64,000 bases of DNA from a virus, in IMG/VR virus record IMGVR_UViG_3300044800_000271, positions 39,529-103,528 of that record, one strand, 5' to 3'. The notes under the pieces were generated by a model, which ran no database searches, was not told the origin of the DNA, and saw nothing but the letters and a program-made list of their open reading frames with translations. Positions 39,148-48,059 of the stretch are shown piece by piece. Positions within the stretch are counted from its first letter, which is position 1. Each line of letters starts with the position of its first letter. The position numbers were made by a program, and so were the translations under genes.

Positions 39148-42118
39148 CGTATTTGTCCTTCTCTTCAATGTGGTGAAGGCGACAGAAGCGTTCCCGAGCC
39201 CAGCGCGGCACTTCTATGTAGAAATACACGGGGGCGACTGGCTGTGCCGCGGCTATCTTCCGAATGGGGACTTCTTGCAGGATGCTTTGCAAGTCTGTGG
39301 TATATAGGGCGTCTTTCTTGCCGAAGCGCCAGCAGCGATCCGGGAATACGGGGCCTTGGTGCGCAACGTGAGCCCCGTGGTCGAGAAGCCATTCGGCGAC
39401 ATCGGGCGGCAGCCGCTTCTGGAGCTTTTTGCCGACCTGCGACTGCACGGCCGCTTCGTCGATGCGGTCCAGTTGCGCCGGTGTCAGGTAAGTCTTGAGC
39501 CAGGCAAGCCGGTTTTGAATGTCTTCCGGGGCTTTGGCGATCGGCTGCTCCATGACGGCCTTCAAGCCGCGCTGCAAGCCTTCCTTCTCGCCCTTCCAGC
39601 GTTCGGGCTGGGTCTCAAGCTCTTCCAGCCTGCGCGTATCCTTTTTGTAGTCGATCATCCACGCGAGGGCTTCGCCGATGCTATCCTCGTCAGGCACCAC
39701 ATCCCCGGCGAGGTCGGCTCCCCGCACCTCGAAAATGTATCCGTATTCTCCCGCCTTGATGTGATTCTTGAGCCACATGTCGGCGGTATAATTGGTTTTC
39801 GTCCGGTCGCTGAGCCCCATTCCGAACGCTTGACCGCCCAAGGCGTAAATCGCGGCATAACCAAAGCTGTCAGTCAGATAAACACGATCCGGCACCGGAG
39901 CTTGCATCGCCCGGCTCTTGGCTTTGTTTGGCAGGATAATTTCGCGGGGCTGGATGCCCTCTTTGAGAATGGCTTGAGCCCGAGCTTCTTCATCGGTGCC
40001 ATGATAATATGTCTTTTGCTTCGCTTCATCGTGAAGCGGCGCGGCAGTCTTTTTGTTTTCGGAATACAGCTGCTCGACCCAAGCGGCGATCCTTGACGGA
40101 TCTTCGGGAACCACATGCATGCCGATGAATTTCGTCCGCAAGTTCCTGAGGTATTTCGCGTGGGTGTCGTTGAGCAATGCCAGCGCCTCCTCGGGGGTCT
40201 TGCACTGGTTCTTGATGCGGAGCGGCCCGCCAGCGATATTCACCAAATCCCACAGCGTCACGTAGGTTGCCTTGGCGGCAGCCTTGTTCAAAAGGCTCTT
40301 GATCTCCCCGCCCGGCGTCATGGGGGCGTTCGTCTCCGGCTCCTGCGCCTCGGGCTCGTCCTTCGGAGCGAACAAATCCCATTCCTCTTGGAACGGGTCG
40401 CGCTTGGGGGTCTTGTACATGCCGACCGGCTTGTGGTCGGTGTGCTGCACTTGGTTCTGCGCCTCGGCGAAGACGGCGGTCACGCTGCGGAACCTCGGAG
40501 GCGGATTGCGCCATGTGGTCTCGCCATATTTCTTCACGCCCGTGACTTGGATTCGAGCGCCCTTGACCAGATGGACTTCTTTCTCGTCCTCCGCCGCAAG
40601 GTTTGTCCAAGCCGTATGCAGCCAATCCACCTTGGAGGGATCGGAGATGACGGCGCGGAACATGATGATGCCCTTCTTGCCCCACGCCGGACAATTGTGG
40701 AGAAGCTCCTTGCTCAGGTAGGCGCTATCTTCGTCGTATGCCCAATAGACCCCCAGCCCACGTCCCGTTATGCTTTCCTTGGACACGAAATCGGGATCGG
40801 TGACGACCTCTTTCGCGCTGTTCGCGCAAACGCCGCGGTAGACGGTGAGCGGGAATTTGTGCGATTGCATGAGCGCATTGACTTGTTTCCAACGCCGGGT
40901 GACCTCCTTCAAGCCCAGCTTGTTGAGGGCGGTTTCCTGCTCGGCTTCAGGTAAATTCTTTACCTTTTTGCGGAGCGGTTCCCAGTCCACGAGGTCGTTG
41001 ACCACGCTTTCGACGCTGCCGCCGCCGTATTCGAGCACTTCTTCCAAGGATGGAAATCCGGCTGCCTTCTTTTCGAACATCTCCGGCGCAAGTTCCTCCA
41101 GAGTCGGAAGGGCTTCGACGCCCTTCACGCGCTCCGGGATGTCGGCATAGGCATTGGTCTCCTGCCCGATTTCCGGGTTCTCGTACACGGTGTCGGAGAG
41201 CGGCGGGGTCTTGTGGCTGCCTTGGATCGCAAGCGGGGCATGGGGCTTCCCGACCGATTGGAACGACCCGTCGGGCATGATGTCGTACATCACGAGTTTC
41301 TGCTTGGCCGCCCATTCGGGGAATCTCTCTTGCTGTTCGGCGTATCCGCCCCACGGGTTTTCGAAGATACGGATGTCTCTCCAAGGGACGCGCTTCCCGG
41401 CGACCTCTCCGACAATTTGTTTTACAATCTTGAGCACCTGACGCCACTGCATGCCGCGCTGCGGAAAGCGGACGACCACCGCGGGCGGGAATCCCTCCGC
41501 ATCGGCTGCCAGAGTCACGCAGCTTCCCCTGTCGCTCGCCGCCGTCTTGGCCTTCCCGAACGGCACGGCGACGCAAACCCTGTCCTTCTTCGAGATGGTG
41601 ATGCTGTCGGCCTCGAAGGCGATGCCTTTGAAGATGTCCAAGCCTTCGTACTTGCTCGCGGCCTCGGGCTTGACGTACGCCAAACAAACGTGCGGTAAGT
41701 AGTCCGGAAAGCTGTCTTCCTTGACGCCCATGGCCTTGTCGATAGCCGTATGCAGTTCGTGAAGCTCGGGAGCATCGACCAAGACCGCTACCGGGGCCGC
41801 GCCGTCGCTGGACTCGCTCGGGTCGAAGACGTGCGTCTTGCCCAACTCGACGACGAACGCAGCTTGCCCGGCAACCGCTTTGACGAGGTCGTCTTCGGAC
41901 TCTTTAACCCCGTATTTGGTCGTCACGTGCAAATTTTCCTCGTAGCCGTCAGCCATGAGGTCGGACTCCGGGATGACCTCCCGCACGGCTTCCCGTAGCT
42001 TCTCGGCCAGTTCCTCCGGGAGGTTGATTTGCGTGCTGGCATGCTTGGCCGTGGTCTTGGCGATTTTTCCGTTCTCGGGTGCGACACTGATGGCGGATTT
42101 GAGCAATGATGATTCCAC
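39140..42118 (-). CDS. Polyvalent protein: 2H phosphoesterase and two ART-like domains
   Basis: The 992-residue protein starts at GTG 42118 after AGAGGG. Residues 25-190 form a 2H phosphoesterase (HVTTKYG at 64 and HVCLAYVKP at 143; the second box has Cys in place of Thr/Ser). An ART-like domain follows near 425-520 (YRGVCAN, GLGVYWAYDEDSAYLS) and another near 700-800 (YHGTDEEARA, RVYLTDSFGYA). KTAA/KKAA linkers divide the modules. Such domains can reverse or install RNA and protein modifications against host defence. Confidence 0.85.
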   Translation of the reverse strand: MESSLLKSAISVAPENGKIAKTTAKHASTQINLPEELAEKLREAVREVIPESDLMADGYEENLHVTTKYGVKESEDDLVKAVAGQAAFVVELGKTHVFDPSESSDGAAPVAVLVDAPELHELHTAIDKAMGVKEDSFPDYLPHVCLAYVKPEAASKYEGLDIFKGIAFEADSITISKKDRVCVAVPFGKAKTAASDRGSCVTLAADAEGFPPAVVVRFPQRGMQWRQVLKIVKQIVGEVAGKRVPWRDIRIFENPWGGYAEQQERFPEWAAKQKLVMYDIMPDGSFQSVGKPHAPLAIQGSHKTPPLSDTVYENPEIGQETNAYADIPERVKGVEALPTLEELAPEMFEKKAAGFPSLEEVLEYGGGSVESVVNDLVDWEPLRKKVKNLPEAEQETALNKLGLKEVTRRWKQVNALMQSHKFPLTVYRGVCANSAKEVVTDPDFVSKESITGRGLGVYWAYDEDSAYLSKELLHNCPAWGKKGIIMFRAVISDPSKVDWLHTAWTNLAAEDEKEVHLVKGARIQVTGVKKYGETTWRNPPPRFRSVTAVFAEAQNQVQHTDHKPVGMYKTPKRDPFQEEWDLFAPKDEPEAQEPETNAPMTPGGEIKSLLNKAAAKATYVTLWDLVNIAGGPLRIKNQCKTPEEALALLNDTHAKYLRNLRTKFIGMHVVPEDPSRIAAWVEQLYSENKKTAAPLHDEAKQKTYYHGTDEEARAQAILKEGIQPREIILPNKAKSRAMQAPVPDRVYLTDSFGYAAIYALGGQAFGMGLSDRTKTNYTADMWLKNHIKAGEYGYIFEVRGADLAGDVVPDEDSIGEALAWMIDYKKDTRRLEELETQPERWKGEKEGLQRGLKAVMEQPIAKAPEDIQNRLAWLKTYLTPAQLDRIDEAAVQSQVGKKLQKRLPPDVAEWLLDHGAHVAHQGPVFPDRCWRFGKKDALYTTDLQSILQEVPIRKIAAAQPVAPVYFYIEVPRWARERFCRLHHIEEKDKYDV

Positions 42119-42181
42119 GATACCCTCTATCTTAAGGTACTGGAAAATCGAGGTTTCTCCGAAGTTGTCATTTTGCCTGTT

Positions 42182-43762
42182 TTACTGGGGGTTTCTGCCG
42201 GACTTGATCATCGCCAGCCGGGCTTTCAAGTACGATGCCCATTGGCTCTTGGCGGGCTGTGTCGGAGCCGCAGCAGTGACGCCGAGGTCCTTCAGAAGCT
42301 TTGCGGCATCCTCTTCCGCGCCGACGCTTTTGAACTTCAGGAGAAGAGTTTCGGGCGGGGGGAATTTCTTGATGAAGTCCATAAGGCGGGCTTCCGCGTG
42401 GCGGTCGCCACCCTTGCGCTCGATCACCATCGCCCCGGACATGTCAAGGTCGAATTTCGCCGCGCCGTTATCCAAAGCCGTCTTCTCGTTCCCCACCGAA
42501 GGCACGACATTCGTATTGGAAAGGAGCCAGCCGCCGTAGCGCCAGATGTCCTTGGGGTTAAATCCGGCTGCGATCTTGCCCGCCTGCAACCTGAACTCTT
42601 CCACGTCGCCGCGGCCGATCTTGGCGAGCTTCTCCAGCGTCGCCACGATGTCGAACCTCAGGTCTTCCGACGTGCGGTGCTCGATGGCGTTCTGGAGCTT
42701 CTCAAGCTGCTGCTCGCCCATTTGCACGATGTCGTTCAGGTCCTTGAGCAGGCTCATTTCCGCGGGAGTCAGCTTGCCCTTCTCCGGCTTGTAGATGAGG
42801 TCGTGACAAACTTCAGCCCAAGCGGCCATCAGCACGCTCGCCACTTGTATCTCGACCTGCGTGTCGGCATACCGGAATTCTTTCTTCCGCAGGGCTTCGG
42901 GCTTGAGCTTCACCAAATAGTGGTCGGCGACATAGCCGAGGGAGTCTCCCGGCCCCCTATCCTCGGGAAAGTGTTTGGTCGGGCGGACCTCGGTGAACAG
43001 TTCTTGGATGATCGCCCCCACCTCTTCGCGGTCTTTGGGCATATAGAGCGCCACGCGGCATCCCGCGAGGTCCACGATGTCGTCGGTAATATTGCGGAAG
43101 GTCTTGTAGCCTTTCTCCGACTCGCGCTTGAGGAGCTTCTTTTCTAGGCGGCTGGGGCGTTTTGCACGGGATGACACGACCGCCTTGATGCCCCCGTCCT
43201 GCAAGGCGGAGTCGAGCTTGTCTTGTGCAAGATGGGCGACCTCTTCATAGAAGTCAATTTCATGGGCATAATTTTTTACGTAAGCCTCGATCAGGGCGTG
43301 CTCCCCGGCGGTCTTTTCTTCCAGTTTTTCTTGGCGATCCGGTGTCCGTGTTTTTTGGTGGGCCTGAACCTGTTCGGCGAACTCGTCGAACGGGATTTCC
43401 TGAATCTCCCCGAGGCGGTCCTCCCCCGCATGGACGGCGTATATTTCCTCGGCGTCTTCCAAAGAGGAGAAATTCAACATGACTTTGTATTCGTCGAACG
43501 AGCCGTCATCCTTGAGTTGTTCAACCGCATAGGCATATTCGGCTTTTTCGTCCGGCCCGATGTACACATCAATACGGCCATCATTATCGGCGTCCGTCGT
43601 TCCGGGCACATAACCGTAATCTGACTTCATCTCTGACTTGAATTCGGTGCCGTCTTCGCGCTTGCCCACCCGGATGCTGCCGCGAGGCCATTGAATGACT
43701 ATCGGCAATCCACGAACCTCCGTGCTGTGCATATTTGGTAGTTTATCGGCCGATTTAAGCAT
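42182..43762 (-). CDS. Polyvalent protein: pyrophosphatase-like domain fused to RelA/SpoT synthetase
   Basis: The 526-residue protein starts at ATG 43762, eight bases after GGAGG. Residues 18-130 match the phage InPase-like domain (PIVIQWPRGSIRVG, DYGYVPGTTDADNDGRIDVY). Residues about 165-350 are a RelA/SpoT nucleotidyltransferase: SSRAKRPSRLEKKLL (198-211), DIVDLAGCRVALYM (228-241), SLGYVADHYLV (274-284) and VEIQVASVLMAAWAEVCH (303-320). All key residues for ATP and GDP binding seem kept. The C-terminal 170 residues are unassigned. It could raise alarmone levels in the infected cell. Confidence 0.88.
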   Translation of the reverse strand: MLKSADKLPNMHSTEVRGLPIVIQWPRGSIRVGKREDGTEFKSEMKSDYGYVPGTTDADNDGRIDVYIGPDEKAEYAYAVEQLKDDGSFDEYKVMLNFSSLEDAEEIYAVHAGEDRLGEIQEIPFDEFAEQVQAHQKTRTPDRQEKLEEKTAGEHALIEAYVKNYAHEIDFYEEVAHLAQDKLDSALQDGGIKAVVSSRAKRPSRLEKKLLKRESEKGYKTFRNITDDIVDLAGCRVALYMPKDREEVGAIIQELFTEVRPTKHFPEDRGPGDSLGYVADHYLVKLKPEALRKKEFRYADTQVEIQVASVLMAAWAEVCHDLIYKPEKGKLTPAEMSLLKDLNDIVQMGEQQLEKLQNAIEHRTSEDLRFDIVATLEKLAKIGRGDVEEFRLQAGKIAAGFNPKDIWRYGGWLLSNTNVVPSVGNEKTALDNGAAKFDLDMSGAMVIERKGGDRHAEARLMDFIKKFPPPETLLLKFKSVGAEEDAAKLLKDLGVTAAAPTQPAKSQWASYLKARLAMIKSGRNPQ

Positions 43763-44459
43763 TTGATTTTCCTCCGTGGCATTCATAGCATAGTGTTCGG
43801 CCGTTGTCGATATCCCACATCGGGGCGTATTCCAGCGCCTTTTCGTGTAGATTGGCTGTGCCGTACAACCCTGTGATTTCCACGACCAAGCTTCGAAACG
43901 GCCTTGGGTGGCGGTCGGCTTCCAATCGTCCGCCACGGACATTGCACTTTTGGCAAGTAAAGTTGTCCCGCTTAAATACGGATCGTTTCCAGTTTCTCGT
44001 TTTTCGATGGTTTCTAATCCGTTGGACTTCAGGGGTTATGCCTCCCCTCCAGCCGGGATTGGAAGGCCCAGTCATTCGAGCTTGCGTGATTTCACGGCGT
44101 AAACAGCCGCAGCTTTTAACTAGGTTTCTCAATAAATTGGTGCCATGAACAGCGCCTTTTTCGCCACAATCGCAGCGGCAGAGCCAAACAGACTGTCTTG
44201 CGGATGAAGCGGGAAGCCGCTGTAGAACCAGCAATTTACCGAATTTGCGTCCGGTGAGGCTGCTGATTTTCTCGCAGCCACGGGAAATGCTCCGACCCCC
44301 CAAAAGCCGACCCCCCCGCACGACCCGTTCAAGCCCGCATCCGCATCGGCAGTTCCACATGGCTTGCCCGTGCTTGTTGTTGCCCGCACAATCCAGCACG
44401 GCCCAGCAGCCCATTGTTCGCCCCGCCAGATTTTTGATGCGCCTACTAGATAGCTCCAT
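43755..44459 (-). CDS. HNH homing endonuclease with two zinc-ribbon repeats
   Basis: The 234-residue protein has two N-terminal ribbons (LAGRTMGCWAVL...CRCGCG and LTGRKFGKLLVLQRL...CRCDCG...SCGC) and a C-terminal HNH core (CQKCNVRGGRLEADRH, DNGRTLCYECH). Its end overlaps the start of the alarmone-synthetase gene, so it inserted directly before that start. Confidence 0.85.
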   Translation of the reverse strand: MELSSRRIKNLAGRTMGCWAVLDCAGNNKHGQAMWNCRCGCGLERVVRGGRLLGGRSISRGCEKISSLTGRKFGKLLVLQRLPASSARQSVWLCRCDCGEKGAVHGTNLLRNLVKSCGCLRREITQARMTGPSNPGWRGGITPEVQRIRNHRKTRNWKRSVFKRDNFTCQKCNVRGGRLEADRHPRPFRSLVVEITGLYGTANLHEKALEYAPMWDIDNGRTLCYECHGGKSNA

Positions 44460-44675
44460 TGTATCCCCAACAACACTGGAAAAACCGAAAGGCAGCGCTC
44501 ACGCACTCCCCATCTAATGTATTTCAAATACGGTATTTCCAAGCGATAACGAGTATTGAAGGTCTGAGCGTTGTTCCCGGCGTGCAGCTTGCTCGCACGG
44601 ATGGGGACACCAATTATGCTGTGCCAGAGCTATTGAGTTCTTAAGTAGAAAGTTCCGTTGGAGGGAACGTCCACT

Positions 44676-45968
44676 TTGTCTAAGAAACCCCAGTCAAGGA
44701 CAGCGGAGGGCCACAAAAGGGCCACCGCTTCCCGTGAGCAACTCCTGAATGACATACGCAGTATCCGCAAGAGCTTTCCAAACGCCGTAATCACCCGCGA
44801 TTTCTACCGCCAGCAGGGCAAATTCGCCGACAAGGCCATTTCCCTTTACTTCCCGAAGTTCAGCGATCTGGTGAAGGAGGCCGGGTGCGAGGCAGCCGAT
44901 TTGACCCCAGAACCGAAGGCACCCACGCCGATTGAACCAAAGTTAACCCCGGAATTGAAGCTTGATCTGGAAAAAGAGAAGATCAAGGCCAAGCAAGAGG
45001 ACGCCAAGGGACAGCTAAAAGTAGCGGCCACGCGCATCATTAAGCTTGAAAAAGAACTGGAAGCCGCTGTGTCCCTCGGGCAATACACGCCCCAAGTCAC
45101 CATACTTGCCCCACGTACGCCGTCCAGCACCAGCGAGTCCGTGGCGTGTGTTGTCGCTTCCGACTGGCACCTTGAGGAAGAGGTCATCAACACGCACGTA
45201 GCGGGTCTTAACGAGTTTAACCTTGAGATCGGCGCTGCGCGTGTCGCACGGTTCTGGCAGGGGGCTCTTCGCTTGATTGATATCCTCAAGCGGGACACCG
45301 CCATCAAGCAGGTCATCATCGCGCTGCTGGGCGACTTCATCACGAACAACATCCACGAGGATGCAGCGGCCAGCAACTTGCTCCTTCCGATGGAGGCCAT
45401 CCAGCACGCGGAAGATCAGCTTGTCAGCGGCCTTAAGTTCATGCTGGAAAACACGGACCCGGACACTCGATTCCTCATTCCTTGTCATTCCGGCAATCAC
45501 GCCCGCACCACCAAGAAGCGGATGATCACGACAGAAGCCGGGAATTCCTTGGAGTATTGGATGTACCACCATCTCCGCCGCTACTTCGACGGCGAGAAGC
45601 GCATCCAGTGGCAGATCGGCGAAGGCTACCACACATTCACCCGCTTGTTTGACGACAGCTACGTCATCCGCTGGCACCACGGGCACGCCATTAGGTACAG
45701 CGGGGGCATAGGCGGCATCACGATCCCGGCGAACAGGGCAATCGCCAACTGGAACCAAGCCGTCCGCGACGTGAACCTCGACGTATTCGGGCACTACCAC
45801 CAGTACATCAACACCGGAAACTTCATATGCAACGGATCGCTTATCGGCTACAATGATTTCGCCGTGAGCATCAAAGCCAGCTTTGAGCCACCCACCCAAG
45901 CGTTTTTTCTCGTGAACAAACGTTGGAACGCGAAAACGATGTCCACACCGATTTTCCTCGAAGAATAA
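44676..45968 (+). CDS. Metallophosphoesterase with N-terminal coiled coil
   Basis: The 430-residue protein has a helix-rich N-terminal third with a coiled coil near residues 95-140 and a calcineurin-like phosphoesterase: ASDWHLEEEV, LLGDFITNNIH, SGNHART, RWHHGHA and FGHYHQ. TTG 44676 follows GGAGGG by ten bases; an earlier TTG at 44658 overlaps that site. It may act on DNA ends or nucleotides. The 216-base gap before it, between divergent genes, shows no clear promoter. Confidence 0.85.
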   Translation: MSKKPQSRTAEGHKRATASREQLLNDIRSIRKSFPNAVITRDFYRQQGKFADKAISLYFPKFSDLVKEAGCEAADLTPEPKAPTPIEPKLTPELKLDLEKEKIKAKQEDAKGQLKVAATRIIKLEKELEAAVSLGQYTPQVTILAPRTPSSTSESVACVVASDWHLEEEVINTHVAGLNEFNLEIGAARVARFWQGALRLIDILKRDTAIKQVIIALLGDFITNNIHEDAAASNLLLPMEAIQHAEDQLVSGLKFMLENTDPDTRFLIPCHSGNHARTTKKRMITTEAGNSLEYWMYHHLRRYFDGEKRIQWQIGEGYHTFTRLFDDSYVIRWHHGHAIRYSGGIGGITIPANRAIANWNQAVRDVNLDVFGHYHQYINTGNFICNGSLIGYNDFAVSIKASFEPPTQAFFLVNKRWNAKTMSTPIFLEE

Positions 45969-45978
45969 GGAGCCGCAA

Positions 45979-46224
45979 ATGGACAAAGTCACTAGAGACG
46001 CTGTATACGCCGCCATTGACAGCGAACGGGACTATCAGGACCTCAAGTTCGGGGGCAACCCGCACGAGATTGATGCGTTCGCCACCCACATCCGCCAGTA
46101 CAGCATGGTTCTGGATGAGACGGCCACCTCGCCCAATGATCCGAGGGCAAAGCTCGCCGTCGTGCGCAAGATCGCGGCGATCTGCGTCCGGTGCATGGAA
46201 CAACACGGAGTGCCGACGCACTAA
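45979..46224 (+). CDS. Small phage protein of ERDYQD type
   Basis: The 81-residue protein shows AIDSERDYQDLKFGG and a helical rest, a pattern common in small phage proteins that are sometimes linked to MazG-like folds. The metal-binding Glu pattern is not clear here. AAGGAG precedes the ATG. Confidence 0.6.
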   Translation: MDKVTRDAVYAAIDSERDYQDLKFGGNPHEIDAFATHIRQYSMVLDETATSPNDPRAKLAVVRKIAAICVRCMEQHGVPTH

Positions 46225-46241
46225 AAGCAGTTTTTGAAATT

Positions 46242-46931
46242 TTATCCCTCGTGTTTTCTGCACAGTTCGCAATTCGGATTATTGAGATTCCGGTTGACAT
46301 GCCAACGGATATGACGAATGCGAGCAAGATGCCCATTCTTGGCGTTCTTACATCCCTGCTTGTGCCCGAGGGCTTGAATATATCCGCTCTCAGCGTTTTT
46401 GCGTCCTTGCTTGTATCCAAGTTTTAGAACTTGCCCGCTCTCTATGTTTGTGCGCCCGGCTTTAGCACGCCCCTCAGAAGTGGCTGGGTTGCCATAAAGC
46501 TCGTTGTGCTTGCGACTGCCTGTACGTCCACCTTTAGCGCGGGATTCATAGGTAGCAATCTTAGCAACCTGTCCGCTTTCTATATTCTTACGTGCAGCCG
46601 TACGTCCGCCTATCCGCCCCATTTCTCTTTCAAGCATCGGGTGTCCTAGTGCTTGAATCAACGGGGATATCCTGTTGAGTCCCCCGTCTTCTACATAGGT
46701 CTTTTTCCTCGCGATGTCCATCGCCTCGCAGGCCTTGAGGTAAAAGTTGTAGTCAAAGTCCAAATAGCCTTCCGGACGAGGGATTTCCCGGATAAGGCGA
46801 AGCTCTACCGTGGAACCGAATCGTTTGGGGTACTTGTTTTTCCGGCGCTGTTCCAAGGTCTTCACGGTGCTCCCCACAAGCCCCGCAGGCTTGCCGTCCA
46901 CGAAAACCTCGTATGTTCGTCCCGATGTCAT
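46242..46931 (-). CDS. GIY-YIG-like mobile endonuclease with modular repeats
   Basis: The 229-residue protein begins GRTYEVFVDGKPAGLVGST, a divergent GIY-YIG-type N-terminus, followed by repeated basic modules (GRTNIESGQVLKLGYKQGRK and relatives) and a HIRWHVNRN...CELC tail. A broken copy of its 5' end is at 19871-19938. It overlaps the end of the metallopeptidase gene. Confidence 0.7.
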   Translation of the reverse strand: MTSGRTYEVFVDGKPAGLVGSTVKTLEQRRKNKYPKRFGSTVELRLIREIPRPEGYLDFDYNFYLKACEAMDIARKKTYVEDGGLNRISPLIQALGHPMLEREMGRIGGRTAARKNIESGQVAKIATYESRAKGGRTGSRKHNELYGNPATSEGRAKAGRTNIESGQVLKLGYKQGRKNAESGYIQALGHKQGCKNAKNGHLARIRHIRWHVNRNLNNPNCELCRKHEG

Positions 46932-47659
46932 CTAAGTGCCACCCCGCACAACTCAGCCGCTTCCCGCCACCACTTCCCCTCGGGCTGGGACCATGCCGGA
47001 AGCGGACAACAGTCGTGGGGCCAGAACTCCATTTCTTGCTTTGTGAATAATATGCGGAAATCGTTGGCGATGATCTCTCCGGGGTTGCGGTGCCAGTCGC
47101 CGCCCCGGTATTTCTTGGCGTAATCCTCGATTCCCCGAAGCTCCATGTACTTCGCTTCCAGCTTGTCCCTCTCGCTGTCCTTGTAGCCCATGGCTCGTGC
47201 GACGGCATAGAAGGCGGCGTGCCCGTATTCGTGGGACACGAGGTAGCGGGTCATCGCCGGATGAATAGGAACGCGCTTGGCCGCCAGCGCGATGCTGATC
47301 GCCTGCCCGTAGAACTTGCGCATCTCGCCGGAGCCGTCGTAGCGGGGGATCATGTCCTCCCAGTCGGAGCCGTCCTCCCGGTAATACTCGTAATCCTCGT
47401 AGGTGAGCCCGTTTATCCTGTCGATCAGGTCGTGGCTCAGCACCCACAGCCCGAACTTGGCAGCCTTGAGGGGGAAGACATCCATGCAATGGCCGAGGGT
47501 TCTTTCCACAAGCTCCAGATCATGCGGGTAGGCGGGATACGGATCGACCTTGAGGCTGCGCTGGTGGGTGCCCGAGCCGAAGGTGTACTGCGGCGTCGTG
47601 TCTTGCACGCCGAGGGGCCAACAAAGGTCATTCGGGGTCAAAAAGGTTATGGAATCCAT
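46928..47659 (-). CDS. Zinc metallopeptidase-like protein
   Basis: The 243-residue protein has LVSHEYGHAAFY near residue 140, an HExxH zinc site, with Glu-rich helices downstream that could supply the third ligand. No signal peptide is seen, so it should act in the cytoplasm or virion. It may cleave virion or host proteins. Confidence 0.7.
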   Translation of the reverse strand: MDSITFLTPNDLCWPLGVQDTTPQYTFGSGTHQRSLKVDPYPAYPHDLELVERTLGHCMDVFPLKAAKFGLWVLSHDLIDRINGLTYEDYEYYREDGSDWEDMIPRYDGSGEMRKFYGQAISIALAAKRVPIHPAMTRYLVSHEYGHAAFYAVARAMGYKDSERDKLEAKYMELRGIEDYAKKYRGGDWHRNPGEIIANDFRILFTKQEMEFWPHDCCPLPAWSQPEGKWWREAAELCGVALR

Positions 47660-47665
47660 GTCCGG

Positions 47666-48001
47666 TTAGCTTGCGGCTGGCGGCGAAACCGAGTGGTTTC
47701 CGTTTCCGTTCCCGTTTTCGGACATTTTCCGGTCGTGGTAGTCTTGGGCTATGGCCCGCCCGATATGGAAGCCGGAAAGCGCGGTGATGACCGCCGCGTA
47801 GGAGTCCGTCAGCTTGCCGTACCACGCCAATACCGTCGCCGCCAAGGCGAAAAAGCCGACAAGAATCCAGCTTCTTCCGCCCAGCTTGTCGTAGATGGGC
47901 ATCATGCTGGCGCTGCCCCAAGCTGCAATCGCCCTCGTTTTTGCGCCGTTGTAGAACCGGAACGGCATTCGCCGCATTTTCTCGAACCATGGGAATCGCA
48001 T
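47666..48001 (-). CDS. Membrane protein, possible holin
   Basis: The 111-residue protein has two hydrophobic stretches (SWILVGFFALAATVLAW and YAAVITALSGFHIG) and a polar Asn/Gly-rich tail. The layout fits small phage holins, but nothing nearby proves a lysis role. Confidence 0.6.
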   Translation of the reverse strand: MRFPWFEKMRRMPFRFYNGAKTRAIAAWGSASMMPIYDKLGGRSWILVGFFALAATVLAWYGKLTDSYAAVITALSGFHIGRAIAQDYHDRKMSENGNGNGNHSVSPPAAS

Positions 48002-48059
48002 ATCCGCCTCCGCTTAGGGAGCCTGTAGACGCTATAAAACGGGGCCGCTATTCAGGATT

